Shown here piece by piece: positions 26,176-34,074 of a stretch of 64,000 nucleotides of DNA. The translations under genes were made by a program, and so were the position numbers. A model generated the notes under the pieces. It ran no database searches, was not told the DNA's origin, and saw only the letters and a list, made by a program, of their open reading frames with translations. The stretch is from positions 345,384 through 409,383 of the forward strand of contig NZ_QRDZ01000004.1 in the NCBI RefSeq assembly GCF_003386235.1, in the 5' to 3' direction. The first letter of the stretch is position 1; every line of letters begins with the position of its first letter. Source of the stretch: Cohnella phaseoli. GTDB taxonomy: Bacteria > Bacillota > Bacilli > Paenibacillales > Paenibacillaceae.

Positions 26176-27980
26176 GCGGCTCGAATCGTTCGACGGCACT
26201 GCCTGCTCACGATTTTCCCGTCGCGACGAATTGGGACGCCTCCTTAAATGAAGGAAGGGGAGGACCGCGACCGGGAGGAACGGACGGCATCGGCGAGGTG
26301 CGTTTGAACGGGGGAGCGGTTGAGGCGGTGCTGCCGCTGCAGGACGATGATTCTGGGAATCCGTACTTGTACCGTACGGAGAAGTATGCGCTGTTCGCGG
26401 GGGAGCCTGGAGGCGAAAGGATGCGAGCGCCTGCTTACGAATGCTACATCGGAGAAACGTACAGCTTGTACCGGGTGACGGAGGAGGTTGTGCGCAAGCT
26501 GTCGGACGACTGCCTTGCGGCAACGAGGTATCCTGCCGTTGTTCGCCGCTTCGATACCGGTGCGAATGAGTTGGCCGACGTTCCGGCGTTCCAGCTCGTT
26601 CACGGCTGCGTTGTCGGAGAAGGGCAGCATCGCAGCATGGCAACCTTTATTTTGCCGCCTTATTGGCGGCCGGATTCCGTGCAGGGATATACCGCCTTGT
26701 TCAGCGGGTTTTACGACCAGAACGAAAATGTCTTCGGCAGCGTCGGTCCGCCGTTATTGAAGGCGTTAGGAGATTCGCTCAAGAGCACGGGCAGGGGCTC
26801 CGTTGGCATCGTCTGGAACGGCGGCGGATCGATCGGAACCCGAACGCTGCAAGGGTCGATCTACGGCAATCTGAACGATCTGTTCGCTGAGGCTAATCGC
26901 CGATTCAGGGTTGATCCGCATGCCATCGTCGCCGTAGGAGGGTCGCGCGGGGCGATTGCAGGGCTCGTCGCCGCCGGCAATCCGCAGCGCTCGGGTTATT
27001 CAATTCCGTATCTGGTTTGCTACAATCCTCCGCTTTTTTTCGGAGACGATCCGTCCGAGCTGCTGAATCCGGCTTTTCCTGTTCGGTGGGACGCGGTCCG
27101 AGGCGACATCGGCTACAAGGAGGCATGGCGACCAGGATGGACGGGGCCGGACGGCGAGTCGGCGATCGAGCGGTTTCTGACGCTGCAGTTTGGAACGGCC
27201 GATCGCGATCTGATCGTGCAGGAGCTGGGGCCGGCTTCCGATCGTCTTCTCCAAGGACTGAAAGACTCCGGTACGAAGGTCTGTCTGAATCACGGAACGC
27301 ACGACGCGTTTACGCCAAGCTGGCCGGCGTTCGAATGGGCCGAACGAGCTCGGCGGAGGGGCGTTCCGGTGCGGCACGAGATAGGCTACCGTTTCGGTCA
27401 TAACAACTGCACGGACCCTTACGCCCGGGCCGCGGAATGTCTTGCCGCTCTCGTCAAAGGAGAGGAGCTGCTCGCGGAAGGGACATGGCATTATTGTCGA
27501 GCTAGCGAAGCCGCCGATGAATGGGCGCTCTCCGAGCGGTTCGAGCCGACCGTTCAACCGGCTTTCCTGGAGGTGCCCAAAGCAGTCATTCCCGGGTTTC
27601 CGATCTATCTGGCCGTCTACGGCTCGGCCGGCATGGCCTACTCGGTGGAGGTGCTGGAGAAACGGGAAGAGACATGGGGAGAGGCATTCGTCCTGGCGGC
27701 GGGCGTATTAAGCAAGCGAGACGGATTCGCGCACGACGGCTCATATCGCAAAATCATGATGAACGTTCCCGACCGACTCATTCCCGGAACGTACGCGTAC
27801 CGGTTTCGCTACCGAAGAGAGGGAGAGGCGGCTTGGAGCGAAGCTCGTTTGCTGCCCCATCCGGGTGAAGAAGGTCCTGCCGTTTGGGAGGTGCTGTCGG
27901 ATATTCCGAATTTTACGGATGCGGCTTGGCTTGAGCGGACGATGCGCCATGCGATTGGGTGGGGGTTAAGCGAGCGGTAG
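26172..27980 (+). CDS. Uncharacterised alpha/beta hydrolase, translationally coupled to GH42
   Basis: A 602-residue cytoplasmic protein I cannot place in a named family. ATG 26172 overlaps the GH42 stop (ATGA). An alpha/beta hydrolase fold is suggested by Ser258 in VGGSRGA (nucleophile elbow), Asp378 in NHGTHDAFTP and His410 in RFGHNN, in the right order and spacing for a Ser-Asp-His triad. Residues 1-200 carry a beta-rich domain and residues about 450-570 a second beta-rich domain, both of unknown type. It probably cleaves an ester on the galactoside handled by its neighbour; this is inferred from coupling only. Confidence 0.65.
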   Translation: MSGSNRSTALPAHDFPVATNWDASLNEGRGGPRPGGTDGIGEVRLNGGAVEAVLPLQDDDSGNPYLYRTEKYALFAGEPGGERMRAPAYECYIGETYSLYRVTEEVVRKLSDDCLAATRYPAVVRRFDTGANELADVPAFQLVHGCVVGEGQHRSMATFILPPYWRPDSVQGYTALFSGFYDQNENVFGSVGPPLLKALGDSLKSTGRGSVGIVWNGGGSIGTRTLQGSIYGNLNDLFAEANRRFRVDPHAIVAVGGSRGAIAGLVAAGNPQRSGYSIPYLVCYNPPLFFGDDPSELLNPAFPVRWDAVRGDIGYKEAWRPGWTGPDGESAIERFLTLQFGTADRDLIVQELGPASDRLLQGLKDSGTKVCLNHGTHDAFTPSWPAFEWAERARRRGVPVRHEIGYRFGHNNCTDPYARAAECLAALVKGEELLAEGTWHYCRASEAADEWALSERFEPTVQPAFLEVPKAVIPGFPIYLAVYGSAGMAYSVEVLEKREETWGEAFVLAAGVLSKRDGFAHDGSYRKIMMNVPDRLIPGTYAYRFRYRREGEAAWSEARLLPHPGEEGPAVWEVLSDIPNFTDAAWLERTMRHAIGWGLSER

Positions 27981-28023
27981 CCGCGTGGGGCGTCTACTCG
28001 CCCGGCTATGAATTAGGCTGTTC

Positions 28024-28058
28024 CAAGGTCGCGAAGCGGCCGAGGGGCGGCCTTTTTT
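28024..28058 (+). terminator. Terminator after the GH42/hydrolase operon
   Basis: AAGGTCG pairs with CGGCCTT (one G-T), or GGCCG with CGGCC inside it; TTTTTT follows. Confidence 0.65.
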
Positions 28059-28129
28059 GACGCTCCGGAAAATATAAAACTTGCTATCCTTATCTGAATC
28101 GTCTTCGACAAAAACTCGATTTTGCGTCT

Positions 28130-28156
28130 AGAGGACGCCAAAGGCGTTTTTGTTTG
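28130..28156 (+). repeat. 27-bp direct repeat, copy 1
   Basis: AGAGGACGCCAAAGGCG followed by TTTTTGTTTG. ACGCC-AAA-GGCGT plus T run is a small terminator-like hairpin. Copy 2 is 242 bp downstream with two substitutions. Confidence 0.6.
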
Positions 28157-28264
28157 GCAGCTGTAAGAATTCGTATGAGTAACTATGCATTGATTTGAAG
28201 GGAACGAGGCATTTTATAAGATTTTTCATACACGGCAGGTTCGATCAGCGCCGGATTTTTGAAT

Positions 28265-28286
28265 TTTGTATGATACGTCATACAAA
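28265..28286. promoter_or_regulatory. 9-bp inverted repeat (operator-like)
   Basis: TTTGTATGA-TACG-TCATACAAA is a perfect 9-bp inverted repeat with a 4-bp centre. It lies 325 bp upstream of phnW; its regulator is unknown. Confidence 0.45.
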
Positions 28287-28371
28287 TCGGCCGGGGGTGA
28301 CCGAAAAAGGTGGATTTGTATACGATTTATCGCACAAAGTGCCGTAAACGAGGGCTCGAAACAGGATAGTC

Positions 28372-28398
28372 AGAGGACGCCAAAGGCATTTTTGCTTG
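28372..28398 (+). repeat. 27-bp direct repeat, copy 2
   Basis: AGAGGACGCCAAAGGCA then TTTTTGCTTG; copy 1 is at 28130. The G-to-A change weakens the small hairpin. Confidence 0.6.
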
Positions 28399-28448
28399 TT
28401 ATCGGAGCGTCAATTATGTCATCGTTTCGTTAAATGTTGCGGATTTCG

Positions 28449-28477
28449 TTGAAAGGCGGTGAGGTCGGCAGTATGAT
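28449..28477 (+). promoter_or_regulatory. Sigma-A promoter of the phnWX operon
   Basis: TTGAAA (28449-28454), exactly 17 nt, then TATGAT (28472-28477). Transcription should start near 28484, giving a leader of about 105 nt. Confidence 0.75.
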
Positions 28478-28481
28478 GTGT

Positions 28482-28522
28482 AAAACAAATATAAACAACA
28501 TAAAACCACATCAAAACAAAAT
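28482..28522 (+). promoter_or_regulatory. Phased A-rich direct repeats (probable DeoR operator)
   Basis: AAAC tracts recur with their C at 28486, 28496, 28506 and 28517, that is every 10-11 bp on one face of the helix. They begin at the expected transcription start of phnWX. DeoR-family repressors often bind such direct repeats; the DeoR gene at 30595 is the natural candidate. Confidence 0.55.
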
Positions 28523-28589
28523 TTTCATGGACGAGAAGACGATAATAAATCATCGGCTTTCTGAATCCGTGAACGATTAGGAGGGCTAT

Positions 28590-29708
28590 ATGGACAGAAA
28601 TTATTTGCTGCTGACACCGGGGCCGCTATCGACGACCTCGACGGTCAAGGAAGCGATGATGCGAGACTGGTGCACTTGGGATGACGATTACAAGGGAATC
28701 GTTCAGGATATTCGCGGACGGCTGCTGTCGCTGGCTCAAGCCGACGTGGATGCGTATACTGCTGTTCTCGTTCAAGGCAGCGGAACGTTCGGGGTCGAGG
28801 CGGCGATTGGCACGGCGGTGCCGAAGGAAGGCAAGCTGCTTGTGCTGGAGAACGGCGCTTACGGGCAGCGGATGGAACAGATCGCCGGAGTGCTTGGCAT
28901 TCAGCACTGTACATTAAACGGGACGCCGGATCGAGTGCTCGACGGGGAGCGGGTAAAGGCCGTTTTGGAGGGAGATGCCGACATTACACATGTCGCTTTC
29001 GTTCACTGCGAGACGACGACGGGGATTCTGAATCCGCTCGAAGAGATCGTAAGAGTCGTGAAGGATCAAGGTAGAAAAGTGATCGTGGATGCGATGAGCA
29101 GCTTCGGCGGCATCCCCATTGCGGTTGGCGAGCTGGGTATCGACTACTTGATCAGTAGCGCCAACAAGTGTATCCAGGGGGTGCCGGGCTTCAGCTTCGT
29201 TGTGGCCAAGAGAAGCGTATTGTCCGAATGCAAAGGCAACGCCCGTTCTTTGGCGCTGGACTTGTACGATCAGTGGGAGACGATGGAGCGGGATTCGGGA
29301 AAATGGCGTTTTACCTCTCCGACGCATGTCGTACGGGCGTTTCATCAAGCTCTGATCGAGCTTGAGCAGGAGGGAGGCGCTCAGCGGCGCTGCACTCGAT
29401 ATGCCGACAATCAGAGGACATTGGTACGACTTATGGAGGAGGCTGGCTTCGAGGCCTACTTGCCGGTGGAGACGCAATCTCCAATAATCACGACATTTAA
29501 GTATCCGCTGCATATTCCGTTTGCGTTTGTCGGTTTTTATTATTTTCTTAAAGAGCGCGGTTTTGTCATCTATCCAGGCAAATTGAGCGATGCCGAGGTG
29601 TTTCGGATCGGCACAATCGGCGATGTGCATAAGGGCGACATTGAGCGTTTGTGCGAAGCCGTGTCCTCATATGTCACTTCCGCACAACAAGGAGGAATCG
29701 CAATATGA
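28590..29708 (+). CDS. phnW: 2-aminoethylphosphonate--pyruvate transaminase
   Basis: A 372-residue PLP enzyme of the class V aminotransferase fold. It opens NYLLLTPGPLSTT as PhnW proteins do, and has Lys193 in SSANKCIQGVPGF as the cofactor-binding lysine and FVHCETTTGILNP near residue 135. It converts 2-aminoethylphosphonate and pyruvate to phosphonoacetaldehyde and alanine. A GGAGG site precedes ATG. The stop overlaps the start of phnX (ATGA). No phosphonate transporter is in the window. Confidence 0.92.
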   Translation: MDRNYLLLTPGPLSTTSTVKEAMMRDWCTWDDDYKGIVQDIRGRLLSLAQADVDAYTAVLVQGSGTFGVEAAIGTAVPKEGKLLVLENGAYGQRMEQIAGVLGIQHCTLNGTPDRVLDGERVKAVLEGDADITHVAFVHCETTTGILNPLEEIVRVVKDQGRKVIVDAMSSFGGIPIAVGELGIDYLISSANKCIQGVPGFSFVVAKRSVLSECKGNARSLALDLYDQWETMERDSGKWRFTSPTHVVRAFHQALIELEQEGGAQRRCTRYADNQRTLVRLMEEAGFEAYLPVETQSPIITTFKYPLHIPFAFVGFYYFLKERGFVIYPGKLSDAEVFRIGTIGDVHKGDIERLCEAVSSYVTSAQQGGIAI

Positions 29709-30508
29709 GACTACGGGGAATGGTTTTGGATTGGGCCGGAACGACGGTCGATTACGGCTGTATGGCGCCGGTACAGGCGTTCATGGAGGTTTTCCGGTCG
29801 CTAGGGCTCGAGCCGACGATGGAGGAAGTGCGCGCTCCGATGGGGCTGTTGAAGTGGGATCATATTAAAACGATGCTGGAAATGCCTCGAATCAGTCGAC
29901 AGTTCGAGGAGCGAATGGGACGTTCTTTTACAGATGAGGATGTGGATCGCATACATGAGCTGTTCGAGCCGAAGCTGCTGGGCAGCCTGGAACGATTCTC
30001 GCATCCGATGGCCTCCGTCGTCGAAATTGTCGAGAGACTGCGGGCGGACGGCATGAAAATCGGTGCAACGACCGGCTATACCGATACGATGATGCGCATT
30101 GTCGCCGAGACGGCCCGCAAAGACGGATATGAGCCGGACTGTTGGATTACGCCGGACTCGGTAGGCGGCAAGGGACGCCCTTACCCTTACATGATCTATA
30201 CCAATATGATTCGTTTGGATATGGGACTGCCGATACAAGTGGTCAAGGTCGGAGATACGGCGTCGGATATGCAGGAAGCGAGAAATGCCGGCGTATGGGC
30301 GATCGGCATTCTGAAGGGCAGCTCCATGCTGGGGCTGTCGGAGGAGGAAACGGCATCAATGCCGGCTTCCGACTTGGAAGCACTGCTGGAGAAGGCTAAG
30401 CGGCAGTATATCGAGCAAGGCGCGCATGACGTTGTGGAGATATTTTCGCAGCTGCCCGATGCCGTTGAACGGATAAATCGACGATTACTTGCAGGTGAGA
30501 GGCCATAG
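29705..30508 (+). CDS. phnX: Phosphonoacetaldehyde hydrolase (phosphonatase)
   Basis: A 267-residue HAD-superfamily enzyme. Asp9 in VLDWAGTTVDYG is the nucleophile. Lys50 in PMGLLKWDHI is the lysine expected to form a Schiff base with the aldehyde. VKVGDTASDMQEARNAG supplies the Mg2+-binding acidic residues. It splits phosphonoacetaldehyde into acetaldehyde and phosphate, completing the pathway begun by PhnW. ATG 29705 has AAGGAGG upstream. Confidence 0.93.
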   Translation: MRLRGMVLDWAGTTVDYGCMAPVQAFMEVFRSLGLEPTMEEVRAPMGLLKWDHIKTMLEMPRISRQFEERMGRSFTDEDVDRIHELFEPKLLGSLERFSHPMASVVEIVERLRADGMKIGATTGYTDTMMRIVAETARKDGYEPDCWITPDSVGGKGRPYPYMIYTNMIRLDMGLPIQVVKVGDTASDMQEARNAGVWAIGILKGSSMLGLSEEETASMPASDLEALLEKAKRQYIEQGAHDVVEIFSQLPDAVERINRRLLAGERP

Positions 30509-30594
30509 GACGGATAGAGGAATTGAACTGGGCGATGGGGCGAATAGAGGTGTATACTGGATAGAAGCGAACAGGAATAGGGAGGAAAACACGG

Positions 30595-31386
30595 GTGTCG
30601 TTGGCCGGCGAGGAAAGAAAACGGGAGATTATGACCTTGCTCAACGAAAAAGGAAAGGTCATTGCGGGCGAGCTCGCCCAGAGATTCGAGGTTTCCACGG
30701 AGACGATTCGAAGGGATCTTGACGATCTGGAAAAAGAAAACAGGCTCAAGAAGGTATACGGAGGCGCGTTAAGGATTAGTCCGAAGGTGGAGCCGCCGCT
30801 GCTGGAGAGGGAGTCTACCAACGTCGAGGCGAAGCTCAAGGTTGGCGCGTTGGCGGCGAAGCTAGTCGAGGATAACGATGTGATCGTGCTGGATGAGGGC
30901 AGCACTGTACTGCAGATGATTCCTTTCCTGGAGCATAAGCGGAATCTGACGATTCTGACCAACTCGATTCCGGCGCTGATGCGCCTGCTGGAATATCAGA
31001 AACGCGGAACGTTCGACGTTAAGATCATTCTGATCGGCGGAGTCGTGAATACGCAGCATTTGCGGGCTACCGGACCGATTGCCGAGAAAATCATCGAAGA
31101 TTTCTATGTCAATAAAGCGTTTATTTCCGTCGACGGCGTATCGTTAAAACACGGCATTACGAGCTACGATTACGAGAAGGCGGTATTTACCCGCAAGCTG
31201 ATCGCCGGCTCGGAGATGGCGATCGTCGTGGCGGATTATTCGAAAATCGCTAAACGCACAGTGGCCCGAATCGCCGATCTGCGAGAGCTTCATACGATCG
31301 TATCGGACGAAGCGCCACCCGAGGAATGGAAATCGCAGCTTGGAAAGCTGGAGCTAAGCTGGATTCATCGGGAGAGCGATTTGTGA
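30595..31386 (+). CDS. DeoR-family transcriptional regulator
   Basis: A 263-residue DeoR/GlpR-type repressor starting at GTG after GGGAGG. The winged helix is at the N-terminus (RKREIMTLLNEKG; VSTETIRRDLDDLE; KVYGGAL), followed by the DeoRC sensor domain with LDEGST and LTNSIPALM, which usually binds a phosphorylated sugar. It is 86 bp downstream of phnX in the same direction and is likely the controller of this operon through the phased repeats at 28482. Control of aminoethylphosphonate genes by DeoR proteins is less usual than by LysR or GntR types. Confidence 0.88.
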   Translation: MSLAGEERKREIMTLLNEKGKVIAGELAQRFEVSTETIRRDLDDLEKENRLKKVYGGALRISPKVEPPLLERESTNVEAKLKVGALAAKLVEDNDVIVLDEGSTVLQMIPFLEHKRNLTILTNSIPALMRLLEYQKRGTFDVKIILIGGVVNTQHLRATGPIAEKIIEDFYVNKAFISVDGVSLKHGITSYDYEKAVFTRKLIAGSEMAIVVADYSKIAKRTVARIADLRELHTIVSDEAPPEEWKSQLGKLELSWIHRESDL

Positions 31387-32208
31387 TTATTCTTCATGAA
31401 TGCGGTGTTCGCTTGGCTGTTTGGCGAAGCTGCGAGGACTGGTTCCATGCTTTCTGCGGAATAACGCCGCGAAATGATTGTAGTTGTTGAATCCTACATC
31501 GAGTGAGGCTTCGGTAGCCGATCTGCCCATGTGACGCATGAGCAGGGCGGCTTGTCGGAGCCTCATGTCGTTTAAGTAATCAAGAATGGAAATGCCCATC
31601 TCCTGCTTGAACAGATGGGATAGCCGAGATGCGGACAGATTGACGGCGCTAGCCAGACGATCGACGCGCATTTCTTCCTGCATGCTCTTCGTCAGAAGCT
31701 GAAGCACGCGTTCTACTCGCGGATCGATCCGCTTTTCCAGACGTTGAGCTACGAGCAGCAGCACTTCCTGAATCGCATTCTCGCATAACGCGTGCCAATA
31801 AGCGGAACGCTCCCGGGAATCGCGAAGCAGACTGTGAAATGCACGGCTGGCTCTCTGGCGCGAATCTCCTTCCGGCAGCTCGACCACAAGCACGTCTTCG
31901 TCGGGGAGGTAGCCGATTTCCGATAGTTGACTGAAGTGCGCCCAGATGAATTCCCAATGCTGTCCCGGCACAGTTCCGTACTCGTGCGGAACGCCGCGGC
32001 GCATAATGGCAATCTGGTTCGCCTGACAGCGTCGTTCCCCTGACGGCGTGCGGAAATAGCCTTCCCCGCTAATGGTCAGCGCGATTAGACAATCCGGCCT
32101 CCCTGCGGGGCGTTGGATCGCGTACCGGTCATTTTCGCGAAAATGACCGGTAATAATCGTCCCGCCCGGAGCATCGTCATTTTCCGAGAATCGGTCAAAG
32201 CGTATCAT
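31387..32208 (-). CDS. AraC-family regulator
   Basis: A 273-residue regulator of the AraC/XylS family. The N-terminal cupin is similar to the arabinose regulator itself (GRPDCLIALTISGEGYFRTPSGE, cut here for length; HEYGTVPGQHWEF). The C-terminal 100 residues hold two helix-turn-helix units (VDRLASAVNLSASRLSHLF; ASLDVGFNNYNHFAALFRR). It is convergent with the DeoR gene with no gap between the stop codons, and divergent from the dioxygenase gene at 32393, which it likely controls. The start follows GAAGGAGGAG. Confidence 0.88.
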   Translation of the reverse strand: MIRFDRFSENDDAPGGTIITGHFRENDRYAIQRPAGRPDCLIALTISGEGYFRTPSGERRCQANQIAIMRRGVPHEYGTVPGQHWEFIWAHFSQLSEIGYLPDEDVLVVELPEGDSRQRASRAFHSLLRDSRERSAYWHALCENAIQEVLLLVAQRLEKRIDPRVERVLQLLTKSMQEEMRVDRLASAVNLSASRLSHLFKQEMGISILDYLNDMRLRQAALLMRHMGRSATEASLDVGFNNYNHFAALFRRKHGTSPRSFAKQPSEHRIHEE

Positions 32209-32392
32209 GTGTCTCCTCCTTCATCAGAATCACAGCAGGATTCCAACACTTTTCAGCAGCAATCTTACTTCATCCAACATACGAAACTCGGTAAGCTAAA
32301 GTCAAGAACAAGGATATTGCTATGCAGGTTGACAGATAAAGCGAAGGCCCGATGAAATGGAGAACCTGCATACGAACAGAGGAGCGATGAAG

Positions 32393-33202
32393 ATGAACCA
32401 GAAGCTGCAGGCTTTGACAGAGGAACAGATAGCTTTTTTTGAGAGGGAAGGCTATTTAATCGTAAAAGGGTTATTTTCCGAAGAGGATTTGCGAACGATT
32501 GACGATACGTTTGAGGAAATTAGCCGCTACCCCGTGCCCGGACATTTCGAGCCGGTGCTGGATGGGGGAGACGGAGATCCGCTAAAGAGATATCCGCGGG
32601 TAATGCACCCTCACCGCTTCAATGAGACGGCCAAACAGTACATGCTGCACAAGCCGGTCATGGAGGTGCTGGCCGATCTGTACGGCGAGGAGGCGCTTGC
32701 TGCGCAGAGCATGTTCTATTACAAGCCGCCGGGGTCGCGCGGTCAGGCGCTTCATCAAGACAATTTCTATCTTAAGGTGGAGCCGGGCAACTGCATCGCC
32801 GCTTGGACGGCGATCGACGCGGCGGATGAAGAAAACGGAGGACTGCTGGTCGTTCCGAAAACGAGTGAGCTTGAGATTTCGTGCCCGGAGCTGGCCGACT
32901 CGAACGAATCGTTTACGACCCATTACGTGAAGCCGCCTAAAGACCAGAAGGCGATTCCGGCAGTGATGGACCGAGGCGACGTGCTGTTCTTTAACGGCAA
33001 TCTGATCCACGGCTCCTATCGGAACAAGACGAAGGATCGGTTCCGTCGGGCATTTATTTGCCACTATGCGAATGCTTCCGCGACGCACATCGGCACGCAT
33101 TACCGGCCTCTCTTCCGTGCCGACGGGGCGGAAGTCGACCTCGAGCCAAATCCGGACGGCGGCCCTTGCGGCATCGAATTCGAGATGGCTTATCCGCATT
33201 GA
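32393..33202 (+). CDS. Phytanoyl-CoA dioxygenase (PhyH) family Fe(II)/2-oxoglutarate oxygenase
   Basis: A 269-residue oxygenase. His121 and Asp123 in LHQDNFYL and His206 in LIHGSYRNKTKDRFRRAF form the expected iron-binding facial triad; the arginines after the last His would hold 2-oxoglutarate. The start is ATG 32393, with GAGGAG 8 nt upstream. It is divergent from an AraC gene and 2 kb from phnWX. PhyH-family enzymes include phosphonate hydroxylases such as PhnY, but most bacterial members are of unknown substrate, so a phosphonate role is only a hypothesis. Confidence 0.82.
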   Translation: MNQKLQALTEEQIAFFEREGYLIVKGLFSEEDLRTIDDTFEEISRYPVPGHFEPVLDGGDGDPLKRYPRVMHPHRFNETAKQYMLHKPVMEVLADLYGEEALAAQSMFYYKPPGSRGQALHQDNFYLKVEPGNCIAAWTAIDAADEENGGLLVVPKTSELEISCPELADSNESFTTHYVKPPKDQKAIPAVMDRGDVLFFNGNLIHGSYRNKTKDRFRRAFICHYANASATHIGTHYRPLFRADGAEVDLEPNPDGGPCGIEFEMAYPH

Positions 33203-33234
33203 ATTCCCACATCATTCTGAAAACTGTGAAGATG

Positions 33235-33266
33235 AAAGCTGGCGGAAAGTCCGTCGGCTTTTTCTA
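33235..33266 (+). terminator. Terminator after the PhyH gene
   Basis: AAAGCTGGCGGA (33235-33246), loop AAG, TCCGTCGGCTTT (33250-33261): 12 pairs including G-T wobbles, then TTTCT. Confidence 0.75.
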
Positions 33267-33290
33267 TACAAATGTATCTTTTATTCAATA

Positions 33291-33349
33291 AATGTATATC
33301 CTATTGATATACATTGTTGAAGGGATGCGATATAATTGAGTCATCAATT
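33291..33349 (+). promoter_or_regulatory. mazEF promoter with two palindromic operators
   Basis: AATGTATATC-CTATT-GATATACATT (33291-33315) is a perfect 10-bp inverted repeat over the -35 area. AATTGA-GTCA-TCAATT (33334-33349) overlaps the -10 box TATAAT (33331-33336). Such sites fit autoregulation by the antitoxin complex. Confidence 0.6.
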
Positions 33350-33368
33350 GGGTAGAGGTGTGATTACT

Positions 33369-33635
33369 ATGGCAACGGTAACGTTGAGCAAATGGGGAAA
33401 TAGCAGCGCTGTCCGGATTCCGAATCAATTTATAAAGCATCTGAATTTGACAGAGGGAGCTGAGCTTGAAGCGATTCTGACTTCCGATAATCAGATTCTG
33501 CTCAGGCCATTGAAACGGCAAGAATTGAATGAAGATCTCCGTGTACATCTTCAGTCGCTGCTTTCGCAAATCAAACCGGATTCGCCGAGACATAGAGAAA
33601 TTGACTTTGGTATCGAAGGGGACGAACTCATTTGA
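33369..33635 (+). CDS. mazE: MazE-type antitoxin (AbrB-like DNA-binding domain)
   Basis: An 88-residue protein. The N-terminal half is a swapped-hairpin AbrB/MazE fold (VTLSKWGNSSAVRIPNQF; EGAELEAILTSDNQILLRP). The C-terminal tail would wrap around the toxin. ATG 33369 follows AGAGGTG; the frame stays open 11 codons upstream but over the operator. It overlaps the toxin gene by 4 nt. It should neutralise MazF and repress its own promoter. Confidence 0.88.
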   Translation: MATVTLSKWGNSSAVRIPNQFIKHLNLTEGAELEAILTSDNQILLRPLKRQELNEDLRVHLQSLLSQIKPDSPRHREIDFGIEGDELI

Positions 33636-33967
33636 CCATTCCAGCGCGCGGCGACCTTGTCTGGATGGACTTCGATCCGCAAGCTGGCCGCGAACAAGCC
33701 GGCCGACGCCCTGCAATCGTATTGTCCGAATTGGCATTTAATCAGCTAACAGGATTTGCTGTAGTGTGTCCGATCGCGACACAAGCGAAGGGTTATGCCT
33801 TCGAAGTTCCGATTCCGGGCGGGTTGACATTTTCGGGCGTAGTCCTTACTGATCAATTCAAGAGCTTGGACGTACGCAGACGCAACGTGGAGGTTGTTGG
33901 CAATGTGTCTGTCGAATCCGATTTTCTCAGAGTTGTCTTATTAAATGTTCGTTCTGTTTTAGCCTGA
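33632..33967 (+). CDS. mazF: MazF/PemK-family mRNA interferase toxin
   Basis: A 111-residue CcdB/MazF-fold toxin. It has RGDLVWMDFDPQAGREQAGRRP, written here in part as GDLVWMDFDPQAG, and the RRPAIVLS strand typical of MazF, with VVCPIATQ and VLTDQFKSLD in the active-site region. It starts at TTG, overlapping the antitoxin stop, which keeps toxin synthesis low. It should cut single-stranded mRNA at a short motif. Confidence 0.9.
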   Translation: MTIPARGDLVWMDFDPQAGREQAGRRPAIVLSELAFNQLTGFAVVCPIATQAKGYAFEVPIPGGLTFSGVVLTDQFKSLDVRRRNVEVVGNVSVESDFLRVVLLNVRSVLA

Positions 33968-34016
33968 CTGCGAGGTGCCGGGAGTCTGATCTTTAGCTTT
34001 GTTCTGGCATCCTTGC

Positions 34017-34072
34017 AAAGGTGTCCCATAGAAGGAGCCCGCATGGGCGGATTCCTCTATGGGACACCTTTT
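34017..34072. terminator. Strong terminator shared by mazF and the facing isomerase gene
   Basis: AAAGGTGTCCCATAGAAGGA (34017-34036) pairs with TCCTCTATGGGACACCTTTT (34053-34072) with one mismatch. The T run favours the plus strand; the hairpin can serve both convergent genes. Confidence 0.85.
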
Positions 34073-34074
34073 CT

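Larger units (their letters stand above)
28059..28448. other. Intergenic region with repeats, no gene
   Basis: About 390 bp with no credible reading frame. It holds two copies of a 27-bp repeat with a short hairpin (28130, 28372) and an inverted repeat at 28265. A looser relative of that inverted repeat (TTTGTATACGAT and ATCGCACAAA) lies near 28315. Confidence 0.6.
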
